A stretch of DNA of 37,538 nt from Aestuariivita sp. Lineage in GTDB: Bacteria > Pseudomonadota > Alphaproteobacteria > Rhodobacterales > Rhodobacteraceae. The stretch is taken from NCBI GenBank assembly GCA_026709985.1, contig JAPORY010000074.1:1-37538 (forward strand). Direction: 5' to 3'. Positions 8,461 through 18,631 of this stretch are shown in pieces. The first letter of the stretch is position 1. Each line of letters begins with the position of its first letter. The translations under genes were made by a program, and so were the position numbers. A model generated the notes under the pieces. The model was not told where the DNA came from, made no database searches, and saw nothing but the letters and a program-made list of their open reading frames with translations.

Positions 8461-9300
8461 ATGGGAACCCACTTTCGTCACTTGCCACACAGTGGTCGGT
8501 ATCAGATAGAGGGTTTCTTGCAGAGTGTTTATACGCAAGCGGCTATAGCTGCGGAGATTGGAGTGAGTCAATCGACGATCAGTCGGGAAATTCAGCGCAA
8601 TCGGGGACAACGTGGTTACCCAACATGCAAGTGCTAGCGACAGCAGTGACTCGTTGCAGAGTGGCCTTGCTTGTTCCGCGAAAGGTCACGGCTTTCGTAT
8701 GGGGAATGATGAAGATTTTTTGACGGCACGATTAGCGTCCTGATCAAGGGTCTGGCTGGTGGCGTCCTCGCGGTATTTTTTCGGTGAGCAAGTGTCGGTT
8801 CTATGTTCTGATCAAGCGAGATCGTGCCGCTGTGAGGATTTCTGGCAGCACTTACGCCGTCGCGGTAAGACGCCGAAGGGGGCGTTGGTTACGGTGGCTG
8901 GTCGGGCTTCGAAACTGGTGCTTTTGTGTCGAGTTGAGCCGACGCCGGCTGCATCGGTTTGCGGAGTCCGGATAGCAATGCTCAATCCTTATACGGTTCG
9001 AACCCTGCCGGCTGATAACGGCAAGGAGTTCGCTTATCATACTGAGTTTACGAAGGCTCTTGGGGCTCCGATGTACTTTGCGGAACCCGATGCCTCTTGG
9101 CGGCGTGGTCGCAACGAACAGACGGACGGCTTGTTGCGACCGTATTTTCCGAAGGCAATAATGGCACTAACTTGCGTCTTGAGAGCGACGAGAAGGTTGC
9201 GTGGGTTGTGGGTCGATTGAACGGTCGGAAGCGAAAGGAATTGAATTATCGGCCCCCTTATCAGGCGATGGCTCAGTTGCTGGCGACGATGACACCGACG
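8461..9300 (+). pseudogene. IS30-family transposase, heavily decayed
   Basis: The pieces of an IS30 transposase occur in the right order but in different frames. From 8461 an ATG opens a short frame with the helix-turn-helix (GVSQSTISREIQRNRGQRGY), which stops at about 8637. A middle piece with VLIKRDRAA and FWQHLRRRGK follows around 8800-8880. Next comes the DDE core in another frame (GALVTVAGRASKLVL, then LPADNGKEFAYHTEF around 9007-9050, and SWRRGRNEQTDGLLRPYF). Last is the end piece LNYRPPYQAM in a third frame near 9240-9275. Intact members are about 310-390 aa, so the central part is also shortened. Several frameshifts and stops make it inactive. Confidence 0.82.
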
Positions 9301-10671
9301 GCGCAACGCGCCCACCCCCAGCCCTGTCTCAGTCTGCGGTCTCGGTGTCGTATTGCGCGATTGTGCGGGCTATTTGAGCGGGTTGCTACGAAGGTTCCGT
9401 TAAAGAAACAGCCCGGAACAATCGGTGTTAACCATAGGGAAAAATACATTGATACTGATGTCCGGTGCAATTATCGGTGAAGGTGCCTGGAGGCTTTCCG
9501 TTTCTTGACCCCGAACAATAGGCACTATGCGCCCGTCACCAAGTCAAGCCGTGCGTCCGATGCTTGATCAACGATACGGCACTCGACGGTTGTGCGAAGA
9601 TGGCACCTTCCGTCAGATATTTGCGGTTTCCCGCACGACTTAAGGAAACAATTTATTGCAGCAAGAGAAGCATCTTCGGTGCTGGTACTGGTACGCCTTC
9701 CTGTCGTCGCTGCCGCAGTTCCGATTGAGGGTGTTTGGGCGTAGCGTCCGGTTTGAACCCGCCGCCGTTAGTGGGGAAGGAAGAAATGATATCTCTTGCG
9801 CCGGCGCCTTTTCTGTCCCCTAGGCCAGGACCAAGCTCTTGCCGTGGTAATGCCGGAATTAGAGCCTTGATCACAGCCACAATAAATGGAATTTGAGGAT
9901 TGGAAGGATTGGGACTATCGGTACCTATTGAATCAGGCATTTAGGAATAGAACCGACGGTTATATAATTCCCTAAATTAACCTTCAGCACCGCCAAGTTT
10001 TGGCAGTTCGAACATTATCTCGCCACCTCCTCACCTACACAGTCGGTAGCTTAGGCTCAGCCTAGATCAAGAACACCCAAAATAGGCACAATCGAGTCAG
10101 GTCAGAAAATCATTCGCAAGAATTATGCTCCTAAGGCTGCGCTTAATCCCCCGTAACGATGAATGGGCTGCACGCCATCAGAAAATCGTGCGAAGCGGAT
10201 GATTTTGTGACGCTTACTCAAGCCAACACTCCCGCAGATGACGGCTTCAGAGTCGGACAGAGTATCAATACGATACACGATATTGTTCCAGCAAGTCTCA
10301 CGACCACTGTTCGGACACCCTTCTGGTATTGATCAAGGATTTAAGACGGGTTTCTGGTGCCCAAGCGTTGAGCGAAGGTTGGGCGGGACTCGCGAGCAAC
10401 CGAATGCGCTAAAATACCACTCGCCATTCGAGCAAAAACATTCTAATCTAAGTGTGATCTGCCCGAGCTCCAGATAGAGATACAAACCCAATTAGTGCCG
10501 TTATTCCATAAGCCCTGCGACTTGTCTCAAATACAACCGATAGGGCATACTTTATTGTGCTGCTGATGTCATCTTGCTGGAAGTTTGTTTGATGACTTGC
10601 TATCGTCACGGCAAAGAACGAACTCGCCGAACACGGAACTTGACAATAAGAATGGGAGGAAAAATTATCGG
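9301..10671. other. Long non-coding stretch upstream of pyrG
   Basis: About 1.4 kb with no gene I can support. The longest open frames (minus strand 9653-9940 and plus strand 10238-10477) have no recognisable domain and unusual composition, so I treat them as chance. It probably represents decayed genes between the IS30 remnant and pyrG. The pyrG ribosome binding site (GGGAGGA, 10654-10660) is at its right edge. Confidence 0.5.
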
Positions 10672-12315
10672 ATGGCGAGGTTCGTTTTTGTCACGGGCGG
10701 AGTGGTGTCATCGCTCGGAAAGGGCCTTGCATCAGCTGCCTTAGGAGCACTGCTGCAAGCACGCGGTTACACTGTTCGTCTGCGCAAATTGGATCCGTAC
10801 CTCAATGTCGATCCGGGAACGATGAGCCCTTTCGAGCATGGTGAAGTCTTTGTGACGGATGACGGTGCCGAGACCGATCTAGACCTAGGGCACTACGAGC
10901 GCTTCACTGGCGTTGCCGCAAGACGAACCGACTCAATATCGTCTGGTAAGATTTACTCCACAGTCCTAGAAAAAGAACGCCGAGGCGATTATCTTGGAAA
11001 AACCATTCAGGTGATTCCGCACGTTACCGATGAAATCAAACAGTTTATTGCAATTGGCGAAAATGAAGTCGACTTTATGCTGTGCGAAATCGGCGGCACC
11101 GTCGGAGATATTGAAGGCCTTCCCTTCTTTGAAGCCATCCGCCAATTCAGCCAAGAACAGGGCTCGGGTCAATGTATCTTCATGCATCTCACGCTCCTAC
11201 CATTTATTGCTGCAAGTGGAGAATTAAAGACGAAACCAACGCAGCACTCCGTGAAGGAATTGCGAGCAATAGGAATCGCTCCTGATATCTTGCTTTGTCG
11301 ATCAGAGATCGAAATCCCGGAAAAGGAGCGCCAAAAACTCGCACTCTTTTGCAACGTTCGCAGCGAAGCCGTGATCGCCGCTCCCGACTTAACAACAATC
11401 TATGATGCGCCACTCGACTATCATCACGAGGGTTTGGATCAAGCGGTGCTGAATGCGTTCCAAATCAGCCCCGCACCGCGGCCTGATCTGTCACGATGGA
11501 AGGATGTGAGCGAGCGATTCCACAAAGCCGAAGGAGAAATCCGAATCGCTGTCGTGGGCAAATACACCACGATGGAGGACTCTTATAAGTCAATTGTCGA
11601 GGCTCTTGCGCATGGCGGTATGGCTAATCGCGTCCGTGTTTCTATCGAATGGATTGATGCCGAAATTTTTGAACGAGAGGAACCCGCGTTACACCTTGCC
11701 GGTTTCCACGCGATACTCATACCGGGCGGGTTCGGCGAGCGGGGCACGGAAGGTATGATTAAGGCGGTTGAATTCGCTCGCAAGCGCAAAGTGCCATACT
11801 TTGGCATTTGTCTCGGTATGCAGATGGCTGTCCTTGAGGTTGCGAGAAATGCTGCTGGATTTCAGGATGCCGTGTCTGAGGAGTTTATCCCGCAAGAAGG
11901 CTCAAAGAGTGCGACCTATATTATCTTTCACCTAAAAGAGTGGATTCAAGGGAATAATAAAATTGAACGACATCTCGGCGATGACAAAGGGGGCACAATG
12001 CGTCTCGGTTCCTATCGAGCAATCCTAGCCAAGGGATCCAAAGTCGCCCGCGTTTATGGTCAGACACAAATTGATGAACGCCATCGTCATCGCTATGAGG
12101 TTGATCGTGAATACTGTCCTCAACTCGAGAAAACGGGCTTGTGCTTTTCCGGGATGTCCCCTGACGGGCGATTGCCGGAAATCGTTGAATGGCGAGATCA
12201 CCCTTGGTTTATCGGCGTACAATTTCATCCCGAGTTGAAGTCCAAACCTTTTCAGCCTCACCCGCTTTTTGCCGACTTTGTTCGTGCTGCGTTAGAAAAT
12301 AGTCGGTTAGTGTAG
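10672..12315 (+). CDS. pyrG: CTP synthase (glutamine-hydrolysing)
   Basis: 547 aa; converts UTP to CTP using ATP and glutamine in pyrimidine synthesis. The synthase domain opens with [15 protein letters not shown] (P-loop region) and carries the conserved [18 protein letters not shown] segment and [11 protein letters not shown]. The C-terminal class I glutaminase domain has the nucleophile C380 (GICLGMQ) and the H519/E521 pair (FHPEL). The start is the ATG at 10672, because homologues begin at MxxFVFVTGG and GGGAGGA lies 11 bases upstream. The frame is open further upstream (from 10585), but that part is not family-like. The gene appears intact. The usual neighbours (secG upstream, kdsA/eno downstream in many relatives) are absent. 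Confidence 0.97.
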   Translation: MARFVFVTGGVVSSLGKGLASAALGALLQARGYTVRLRKLDPYLNVDPGTMSPFEHGEVFVTDDGAETDLDLGHYERFTGVAARRTDSISSGKIYSTVLEKERRGDYLGKTIQVIPHVTDEIKQFIAIGENEVDFMLCEIGGTVGDIEGLPFFEAIRQFSQEQGSGQCIFMHLTLLPFIAASGELKTKPTQHSVKELRAIGIAPDILLCRSEIEIPEKERQKLALFCNVRSEAVIAAPDLTTIYDAPLDYHHEGLDQAVLNAFQISPAPRPDLSRWKDVSERFHKAEGEIRIAVVGKYTTMEDSYKSIVEALAHGGMANRVRVSIEWIDAEIFEREEPALHLAGFHAILIPGGFGERGTEGMIKAVEFARKRKVPYFGICLGMQMAVLEVARNAAGFQDAVSEEFIPQEGSKSATYIIFHLKEWIQGNNKIERHLGDDKGGTMRLGSYRAILAKGSKVARVYGQTQIDERHRHRYEVDREYCPQLEKTGLCFSGMSPDGRLPEIVEWRDHPWFIGVQFHPELKSKPFQPHPLFADFVRAALENSRLV

Positions 12316-12398
12316 CACGACTGTAGCCAAAAACATTCAATGAAAATGTCCAATGATCACTGACGTGCGCAGTGAACCTTCTTACACGAGAGAGAACC

Positions 12399-12842
12399 AT
12401 GCTGGCAAAATTACTGCAACAGTTGTCCAACTCCCCGCCCCCACAATCCAATTCTTCATACTCAAAGGGTCAAGTAGCCCTTGCCGCTTTGATGGTAAGA
12501 ATCGCTCGTGCGGACGGTGAATACACGAGAGATGAAGCCACGGAAATTGATCGATTTTTGATCAAGAGATTCGATTTAACTCTCGAAACAGCGGAGAATT
12601 TGCGGGGGGAAGCCGAAGCCTTCGAAGCTGCCGCAACGGACACGGTTCGATTCACGCGAGAAATCAAGCAGTCTGTCAACTACGATGATCGCCTTAGCGT
12701 TATCGAAGGTTTGTGGACAATCGCACTCGCCGACGACAATCGCGATCACAACGAAGACGCCGTTATTCGACTGGCAACCAACTTGTTAGGGATTACCGAT
12801 GTCGAAAGTGCTCGAGCGCGTCAAAGAGTAAGCAAAAGCTGA
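12399..12842 (+). CDS. TerB-like tellurite-resistance-fold protein
   Basis: 147 aa from the ATG at 12399, which has GAGAGAG a few bases upstream; an in-frame GTG at 12372 is a weaker start. The protein is an acidic all-helical TerB/DjlA-type domain: VALAALMVRIARADGEYTRDE (positions about 26-46) and LWTIALADDNRDHNEDAVI match the two acidic helix-loop repeats that bind a metal in the family. No signal peptide or membrane segment is seen. Many alphaproteobacteria have such a stand-alone protein of unknown role. A link to tellurite cannot be claimed here. It follows pyrG by about 80 bases on the same strand. Confidence 0.8.
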   Translation: MLAKLLQQLSNSPPPQSNSSYSKGQVALAALMVRIARADGEYTRDEATEIDRFLIKRFDLTLETAENLRGEAEAFEAAATDTVRFTREIKQSVNYDDRLSVIEGLWTIALADDNRDHNEDAVIRLATNLLGITDVESARARQRVSKS

Positions 12843-13212
12843 TCGTCGAGTTGATAGAATTCCGACAAATGGGGCTGCTTATTGCTCGCTTGCACAATGC
12901 TTGATCCAACTTAGGGCTTCGTACGCGCTAACTCTCGCAGAAGTTTAAGTGAGCAATAGGGAATTGACCGCCTTACATAATACTCATACCGAATCGATTA
13001 GTCGAAGCATGATGGCTTAGTTTTCTGAAACGCAGGAAAAGCCGCCCCTATTGAGTTTGGGCTACCTGTCATGAGTTGACGAAGGGCATTCATTGGGAGT
13101 TTGCGATGAGTTGTTGCCAAAGTGCGGTAGGGGAAGTGACCGTCGCGGGAAACCTCAATGAACTTGAATACCGTTAACGCGTGATGAGAAAAACCACAGG
13201 ATGTTACTTCGA
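12843..13212. other. Intergenic, nothing recognised
   Basis: No gene, RNA or repeat could be supported between the TerB-like gene and the broken minus-strand gene at 13213-13503. Confidence 0.4.
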
Positions 13213-13503
13213 TTAAAAGAGTGCCACCACGCGACTGACTAGACTTGTGAAACCCAACATTAAGAGAAACGTCCAGCGCAATATCTCTACCTTGAACGCG
13301 GCAAGGTCGTTTCTAACTGACGCGAGTTCGACCTCAATAGATGCGAGGCGGCTCTCTACGGATTAAATGTCGTCTTTTGTCGCTAAATTGCCGACCAAAT
13401 AGCACTGAATAACTCTTGGTGCCTTTCGCTTGCTTCGGCTGAAATTCTAAGTCCACTTAAGTTCCTTGGCGATGTCATGAGTATCATAGGCGGGTTGAGC
13501 CAT
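13213..13503 (-). pseudogene. Broken coiled-coil membrane protein (DUF1640/CCDC90-like)
   Basis: Read from the ATG at 13503, the frame spans 97 codons to a TAA at 13213-13215, interrupted by a TAG after 18 codons and a TAA further on. The start MAQPAYDTHDIAKELK, the middle GNLATKDDI and VESRLASIEVELASVRNDL, and the end FKVEILRWTFLLMLGFT follow the plan of short DUF1640-like proteins: an N-terminal helix pair, a heptad coiled coil and one C-terminal membrane helix. Between the two stops a neighbouring frame (ISAEASERHQELFSAIW) reads better, so two compensating frameshifts are likely. No ribosome could make the full product. A small intact protein of similar architecture is encoded at 19170-19415. 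Confidence 0.7.
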
Positions 13504-14014
13504 TTTGTGGAATCCATCCTAAATTGGAGACCCAAAACCTATTAAGTCCGAATGATATTATCAATTTGCGTGTCGGGGGCGCATTGATCTAGTTTTGATG
13601 GCGCCACAATGCGCCAATAGTAAAACGATATTCCTGCGATGTCTCGCCTTGAAGGCCTAGTGTACCAACATCATTGCATTGATGGAAATATCATGTTCAT
13701 TGTGGCTAAAATCTACCGCCGTTACAAGTTACAATCAATAATTTCCAGCTCTAGCCCTTTATAAAATCTTTTTGCGGCCATTGATAAAATACCGCAGTAA
13801 ACTCACTCGACGTCTCAAGAAAAAACTTGGCAGTGACCGTTAACTCGTCCAAATGATTGCACTATACTCTGATCATAAAGCCGTCGGCATACAACCATAA
13901 TGAAGGCATAATCAATATGTGCATTGATCACTTACTGTCAGCCATTAAACTGACTGACTTCCCAATTAAAGTCTTGCCGCTCAGTTACTTCAAAAACCTC
14001 TGAATTGGTGCTTC
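13504..14014. other. Intergenic, nothing recognised
   Basis: About 510 bp without a supportable gene, upstream of the glutamine amidotransferase. It must contain that operon's promoter, but I could not pick one out. Confidence 0.4.
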
Positions 14015-14707
14015 ATGAAGATCGGTATCCTCCAGTGTGGTCACGCACCAAAAGCTTTGCAAACGAAACATGGCGATTATGCCGACCTCTATAAAGCTCT
14101 CCTATCCAAGTATGAATTCCAATTTGCGACATACGAGGTTGTCTCAGGAAAGTTTCCCCGCAATGCTTGCTGCGCCGACGGTTGGCTCATCTCTGGGTCA
14201 AAACACGCGACCTACGAACAGCACGATTGGATTACGTCACTAGAGGGTTTCGTTCGAGCTATTGCGAAGACAAACCGACCACTGATCGGAGTGTGTTTCG
14301 GCCATCAAATTATTGCGCAGGCTTTGGGTGGAATAGTGACGCAATCCCCTCACGGCTGGACCATCGGCGCGACGACCTATCAAACGAATAGCGGTCCTCT
14401 TGTATTGAACGCTTGGCATCAAGACCAAGTCATCACGAAGCCTCCTAACGCTCAAGTCGGGGCAAGTAACCACCGATGTAAGAACGCAATCTTGACATAC
14501 GGCGATACCATATGGACGATTCAAGCACATCCAGAGTTTGGAGTCGACTTCATACGAGGTTTGATCGACGCACGCAAAAAAGATGGCATCCCTTCGACGC
14601 TCTTGACAAAAGCAAAAGCAAAATTGAATGAGTCGACCGACAGTGCCAAAGTCGCTGATTATATGACGAATTTTTTTGCGAGGGGCGTGCAATCTGACGC
14701 CCGATGA
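14015..14707 (+). CDS. Class I glutamine amidotransferase-like protein
   Basis: 230 aa, a single GATase1 domain of the stand-alone GuaA-like type. The nucleophile elbow GVCFGHQ has C94, and the partner motif AHPEF has H172 and E174, so the Cys-His-Glu triad is complete. An ammonia-accepting synthase is not encoded next to it, so it may act as a gamma-glutamyl hydrolase or release glutamate or ammonia from a gamma-glutamyl intermediate. This fits the PuuB-like oxidase gene that follows at once. In Puu-type pathways an amine is glutamylated, oxidised and then hydrolysed. The ribosome binding site is weak. Confidence 0.87.
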   Translation: MKIGILQCGHAPKALQTKHGDYADLYKALLSKYEFQFATYEVVSGKFPRNACCADGWLISGSKHATYEQHDWITSLEGFVRAIAKTNRPLIGVCFGHQIIAQALGGIVTQSPHGWTIGATTYQTNSGPLVLNAWHQDQVITKPPNAQVGASNHRCKNAILTYGDTIWTIQAHPEFGVDFIRGLIDARKKDGIPSTLLTKAKAKLNESTDSAKVADYMTNFFARGVQSDAR

Positions 14708-14770
14708 AAGATCCATGGTTCTCTTTGCAGAATATTATGGATCTGCGGCCGCCCATACGAGACCTAAGTA

Positions 14771-16072
14771 TTGACCTCCTCAGTCTGCAACGAACTTCCT
14801 CAATATCCCAACAGTTGGTATGCCGCGACGGCCCCAATGACCAAAGCACGGGAAGCTCTCGTCGGCAATTCGAAAGCCGACATTTGTGTTATTGGTGCTG
14901 GACTTACCGGACTGTCAGCGGCCCTACATCTCGCACAGCTAGGAAGACGGGTGATCGTGCTTGAAGCTCGTCGCATTGCCTACGGTGCTTCTGGTCGAAA
15001 TGGCGGGCAATTAAACTCAGGCCAAAGCCTTGACCAAGATGTTCTTGAGCGGCGGATCGGCGTCAGTGACGCCAAGAAATTATGGCTTTTGGCCGAAGAA
15101 GCCAAGCATTTGGTCAAGACCCTGATTGCGCGGCATAAGATAGACTGTCACCTTCGGCCCGGTGTCGCTCGAGTCGGGTTCAAATCTAGGGATACAACTA
15201 AACTCTACAAATACGCTGAACTGCTTCGTGAGAAATATGATTATGAACAGATTGAAACGGTCGACGCCAATGCCATGCGAGATTTGTCCCCAGCTTCGGT
15301 CTATCACGGCGGGATGGTGGACTGGGGCGCTGCACATCTCCATCCTCTGAAATTTGTCGTTGGATTGGCTTCAGTGGCGGAGGCAGCAGAAGCCAAGATC
15401 TATGAACTGACGACCGCGAATTCGATCAACGCAAGCCGACCCCTTGAAGTTATCACCGACAACGGTAAGGTGTTAGCCGATTTCGTCATTCTAGCGTGTA
15501 ATGGCTACCTCGGACAGCTCAATCAACAGGTCGCAAAGCGTGTATATCCGATACACAACTACATCATAGCAACAGCCCCGCTCAAGGATGAAGCAAAGCA
15601 GATATTGACACAGGATATCGCTGTTTTTGATACGCAATTTGTTGTCAATTACTTCCGTCTTAGCCACGACAATCGCCTTCTCTTTGGCGGCGGGGAGAGT
15701 TCTAGCGATCAACAAAATCCTACCATCGAAAGTCTTGTGCGACGACCGATGAAGAGAATATTCCCTCATCTTAAAAGGGTCATCATTGATTACGCCTGGG
15801 GAGGTAAACTCGCAATTACTCGGAGTCGCTTCCCTTACTTCGCTCAGCTTGCCCCCAATGTATTTACAGCGTCTGGATACTCGGGTCACGGGCTTGGAAC
15901 AGCAACCCATGCGGGCATGCTTATGGCTCGCGCAATTGCTGGCGACAGCGCCAGTTTTGATACAATGGCTCGGTTTGCGCCAAAACCGCTCCCCGGCGGA
16001 ACCAATCTAAGTACCCCTCTGCTGCGCCTGGCTCTATGTTGGTACGCGTTGCGTGACCGGCTCGGCTTTTAA
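14771..16072 (+). CDS. FAD-dependent amine oxidoreductase, PuuB-like
   Basis: 433 aa. It is a DAO-family flavoprotein. The dinucleotide-binding motif VIGAGLTGLSAALHLAQ is near residues 41-57, and the FAD contact ASGRNGGQLNSGQ follows at about 73-85. The C-terminal segment FTASGYSGHGLGTATHAG is the second FAD site. The N-terminal YPNSWYAATA is characteristic of gamma-glutamylputrescine oxidase relatives, so the start must lie upstream of the first ATG. The only in-frame candidate is TTG at 14771, directly after an in-frame TAA at 14765-14767. A different frame is open from an ATG at 14704 that overlaps the amidotransferase stop. An old frameshift in the N-terminus is therefore possible. The protein would oxidise a glutamylated or free amine to an aldehyde, releasing hydrogen peroxide. 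Confidence 0.85.
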   Translation: MTSSVCNELPQYPNSWYAATAPMTKAREALVGNSKADICVIGAGLTGLSAALHLAQLGRRVIVLEARRIAYGASGRNGGQLNSGQSLDQDVLERRIGVSDAKKLWLLAEEAKHLVKTLIARHKIDCHLRPGVARVGFKSRDTTKLYKYAELLREKYDYEQIETVDANAMRDLSPASVYHGGMVDWGAAHLHPLKFVVGLASVAEAAEAKIYELTTANSINASRPLEVITDNGKVLADFVILACNGYLGQLNQQVAKRVYPIHNYIIATAPLKDEAKQILTQDIAVFDTQFVVNYFRLSHDNRLLFGGGESSSDQQNPTIESLVRRPMKRIFPHLKRVIIDYAWGGKLAITRSRFPYFAQLAPNVFTASGYSGHGLGTATHAGMLMARAIAGDSASFDTMARFAPKPLPGGTNLSTPLLRLALCWYALRDRLGF

Positions 16073-16175
16073 CCTAATCTTTCGCGTTTGCCTCAAGCTA
16101 CGAAATTACGATAATCTACCAAACGTTATGGCGCGAGGGAATGATGCTAGACATGACTTTAGATAGGGTGTGCAA

Positions 16176-17345
16176 ATGGAACGGGCTATAGACACGTATC
16201 AGGCGGAACCAATCCCTGCTGCTGCCCAAGATGCAATCGAAGAGTTATTACAGTCTGGTGATTTATTTCGCTACACCGCAAGTTCTGATGCTCCCGTCGC
16301 ACTGCTTGAGGAGGAGTTCGCAGCTCAGATTGGCTCTAAATTTGCCTTGGCAGTTTCGTCATGCTCAGCAGCAATATTTCTCGCACTGCGAGCGCTAAAT
16401 CTTCCGCACGGAGCGCGTGTCTTAGTACCAGGCTTTACATTTGCCGCGGTACCATCGTCAGTAATTCACGCAAACTGTACCCCTGTACTTTGTGAAGTCC
16501 TGTCAAACTATCGAATCTGCTTAGCCGACTTTGAAGACAAGCTTGCGTCCGCAGAGGCGACCGTGATCAGTCATATGAGAGGCCACACTTCAGATATGGC
16601 TGCCATTATGTCGCTGTGTGATCGCCAAGGCATCCCGATTATCGAAGACGCCGCCCATTCACTTGGATCGACGTGGGGCGGGCAAAATATCGGCACCATT
16701 GGGAAAATGGGTTGCTTTTCCTTTCAATCATACAAGATGATCAACGCTGGCGAAGGGGGTATGTTGATCTCCGACGACATTGATCTGATTGCCCGCGCTG
16801 TGATTATGTCCGGGGCATACGAGCACAATTGGAAAAAGCACCCCGTATTGGCCGAGGCCTTTGCTCCCATTCAGAACAAATTACCGCTTTACAATCTACG
16901 CATGTCGAATCTTTCGGCTACGGTCATCCGCCCGCAAATCCCGCTCCTTTCCGAACGATCTAAAAGGGGACTGCGCAATCATGACTATTTTGCCGATAAA
17001 CTTACGAGGTCAAAGTACATTGATGTACCAAAACCACTTGATCAAGAAGTCCGAGCACCAGACTCGATACAGTTCAATTTAGTCGGTCTTGATGATACCG
17101 CCGTTTTGAAGTTTGTCCGAGCTGCGCAACGCCGAGGAGTTCCCACTGAAGTTTTTGGCTTAGGCGAAGACAATGCCCGGGCCTACTGGAACTGGGAGTT
17201 TCTTGATGTGATTCCCGACCTACCAAAAACTCGCGATATGCTGCTCCGCGCTTGCGACGTTCGATTACCAGTGAGACTAGATCTCGCGGATATCGACGTG
17301 CTTGCTGAAAACTTGCTCGCCGCTATTGCAGAAGCTACGAGTTGA
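16176..17345 (+). CDS. DegT/DnrJ/EryC1/StrS-family PLP aminotransferase
   Basis: 389 aa from the ATG at 16176, with AGGG seven bases upstream; a GTG at 16170 is also in frame. The fold-type I PLP enzyme motifs are complete: the cofactor Asp region IIEDAAHSLGS, the Ser/Lys segment SFQSYKMINAGEGG with the Schiff-base lysine K187, and a C-terminal small domain. Family members transfer an amino group, usually from glutamate, to keto-sugars or related keto compounds. It lies about 100 bases after the PuuB-like gene on the same strand, so it could handle the carbonyl product of that oxidase. No sugar nucleotide genes are nearby, so the substrate is unknown. Confidence 0.88.
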   Translation: MERAIDTYQAEPIPAAAQDAIEELLQSGDLFRYTASSDAPVALLEEEFAAQIGSKFALAVSSCSAAIFLALRALNLPHGARVLVPGFTFAAVPSSVIHANCTPVLCEVLSNYRICLADFEDKLASAEATVISHMRGHTSDMAAIMSLCDRQGIPIIEDAAHSLGSTWGGQNIGTIGKMGCFSFQSYKMINAGEGGMLISDDIDLIARAVIMSGAYEHNWKKHPVLAEAFAPIQNKLPLYNLRMSNLSATVIRPQIPLLSERSKRGLRNHDYFADKLTRSKYIDVPKPLDQEVRAPDSIQFNLVGLDDTAVLKFVRAAQRRGVPTEVFGLGEDNARAYWNWEFLDVIPDLPKTRDMLLRACDVRLPVRLDLADIDVLAENLLAAIAEATS

Positions 17346-17646
17346 CGTTCGGTTCGACACCAAAATTCTCGCGAACCAGACTAGCGCTCCTGCCTGTGTC
17401 ATTGCCAACGACAGCCCTCACAATAAATGTGCAAGATTGTCGGTTCAGAACCGTGTGTTTTGGTGTGCTGTGAACTGACTGTTCTTTGTAATTTTATGAC
17501 CAGCAAGAACGTCGTTGGATAGGGCAGAAGCCCTAAATTGATATCGCAGACAGTCTTCGTCGATCCCGGCTAGAATCTCGAACATCCCCTTGTGTCGAAG
17601 GTCTCCCATTATCTGAATTCATGAGCCCGCGACTACTTCTAAACTC
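17346..17646. other. Convergent intergenic region, nothing recognised
   Basis: About 300 bp between the aminotransferase stop and the end of phaR. I see no clear terminator on either strand. Confidence 0.4.
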
Positions 17647-18189
17647 TTAACTGAGTTCAGATAGCTTTCTTTGCAAGTCAGCCAATTGCGCCTTGATGTC
17701 TTCAATTTCTGAACGAGACTCTCCTTGCTGTTCTTTCCTCAGCGACGTTGTGCCCCAACCTGCTGTCATCGCCTTGATGAATGCTTCCTGCTGGGCCCTA
17801 ATTGCTTCAAACCCTGGCATCGTAGCCAAGGGATTCATTTTTTCCATATTCTCCATCAGTTGCGTTTGACCTTCCCGCAGGATTTCAAACGAACTCTGAA
17901 GGAACTGTGGCATCAGCCCGCCGCCTGGAAGCATGTAACTTCTTACAAGGTCATTGAGAACATTGATCGGCAGAACGTTTTCACCGCGGCTCTCGTGTTC
18001 TGCGATTATCTGGAGCAAATACTGCCGAGTCACATCGTCGCCAGACTTTAGATCAACAATTTGAACTTCTCGTCCACTTCTGATCACCGAGGCAATATCT
18101 TCGAGCGTAACATAATCGCTTGTTTCGGTATTATATAAACGCCGGCTCGCATAGCGTTTGATCAGTAGGGGTGTTATCTCGTCAACCAT
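17647..18189 (-). CDS. phaR: Polyhydroxyalkanoate synthesis repressor PhaR
   Basis: 180 aa from the ATG at 18189; an in-frame TTG at 18204 would add five residues. The N-terminal PHB_acc_N domain reads LLIKRYASRRLYNTETSDYV then TLEDI, followed by the QYLLQII segment and the PHB accumulation regulatory domain (NVLNDLVRSYMLPGGGLMP). The C-terminus is a polar helix. PhaR represses phasin and PHA genes by binding DNA, and is released when it binds nascent PHA granules. Two matching operators lie upstream of the phasin gene at 21101-21140. There is no phaC synthase gene in the window. Confidence 0.93.
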   Translation of the reverse strand: MVDEITPLLIKRYASRRLYNTETSDYVTLEDIASVIRSGREVQIVDLKSGDDVTRQYLLQIIAEHESRGENVLPINVLNDLVRSYMLPGGGLMPQFLQSSFEILREGQTQLMENMEKMNPLATMPGFEAIRAQQEAFIKAMTAGWGTTSLRKEQQGESRSEIEDIKAQLADLQRKLSELS

Positions 18190-18342
18190 TTGTGCGCGCC
18201 CCAAAATCCGTGTGAAAACTCAGATGATGCCGTATCTTAACGGCAAGAACACATCATATCTACTTTCAGCGTTCGTAAATGAAAAGCGTCCTTTGCAACT
18301 TAATGAACTCCAATTCATGCCTTTCGGAGAAAGGCCAATGCC

Positions 18343-18627
18343 TTAGGGCGTATTAAGTTATAAACGCCTTAAAAGTTAGATATATTGATAAGGGAATTTG
18401 CCTATTTTTGAGCTACTGTTGCGACGCTCCACCCGATTTTTATGGTCGATAATATCTTCTCTTTCGTCATGCAAGCGATCGGTTACGATGCTCGGGGCTT
18501 GGTGTTAACGATACCTTCTGAAGAAGTGGTTTAAGCCACCAGTTTGAGGTAAGAGTAGCCGGTAGATATGTCTGAACGCCGACAAGAGGAGCGTGCGGCA
18601 GACGCGGTCGTTCAAAGTATTCAGTAT
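18343..18627 (+). repeat. Copy A of an ISAzo13-like left end, with truncated transposase start
   Basis: This stretch aligns along its length with 19471-19756 and is nearly identical in several blocks, for example CGGTTACGATGCTCGGGGCT and CCTTCTGAAGAAGTGGTTTA. It begins TTAGGGCG, a plausible terminal sequence. It ends inside the first codons of a transposase gene (ATG at 18568, MSERRQEERA), where similarity to copy B stops abruptly after CAGTATA. The remainder of the element is missing, replaced by a hairpin and unrelated DNA. Confidence 0.75.
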
Positions 18628-18631
18628 ATGG

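Noticed and set aside
9653-9940. 95-codon minus-strand frame in the gap before pyrG
   Set aside because: No ribosome binding site, no recognisable domain, proline-rich odd composition; treated as chance in decayed DNA.
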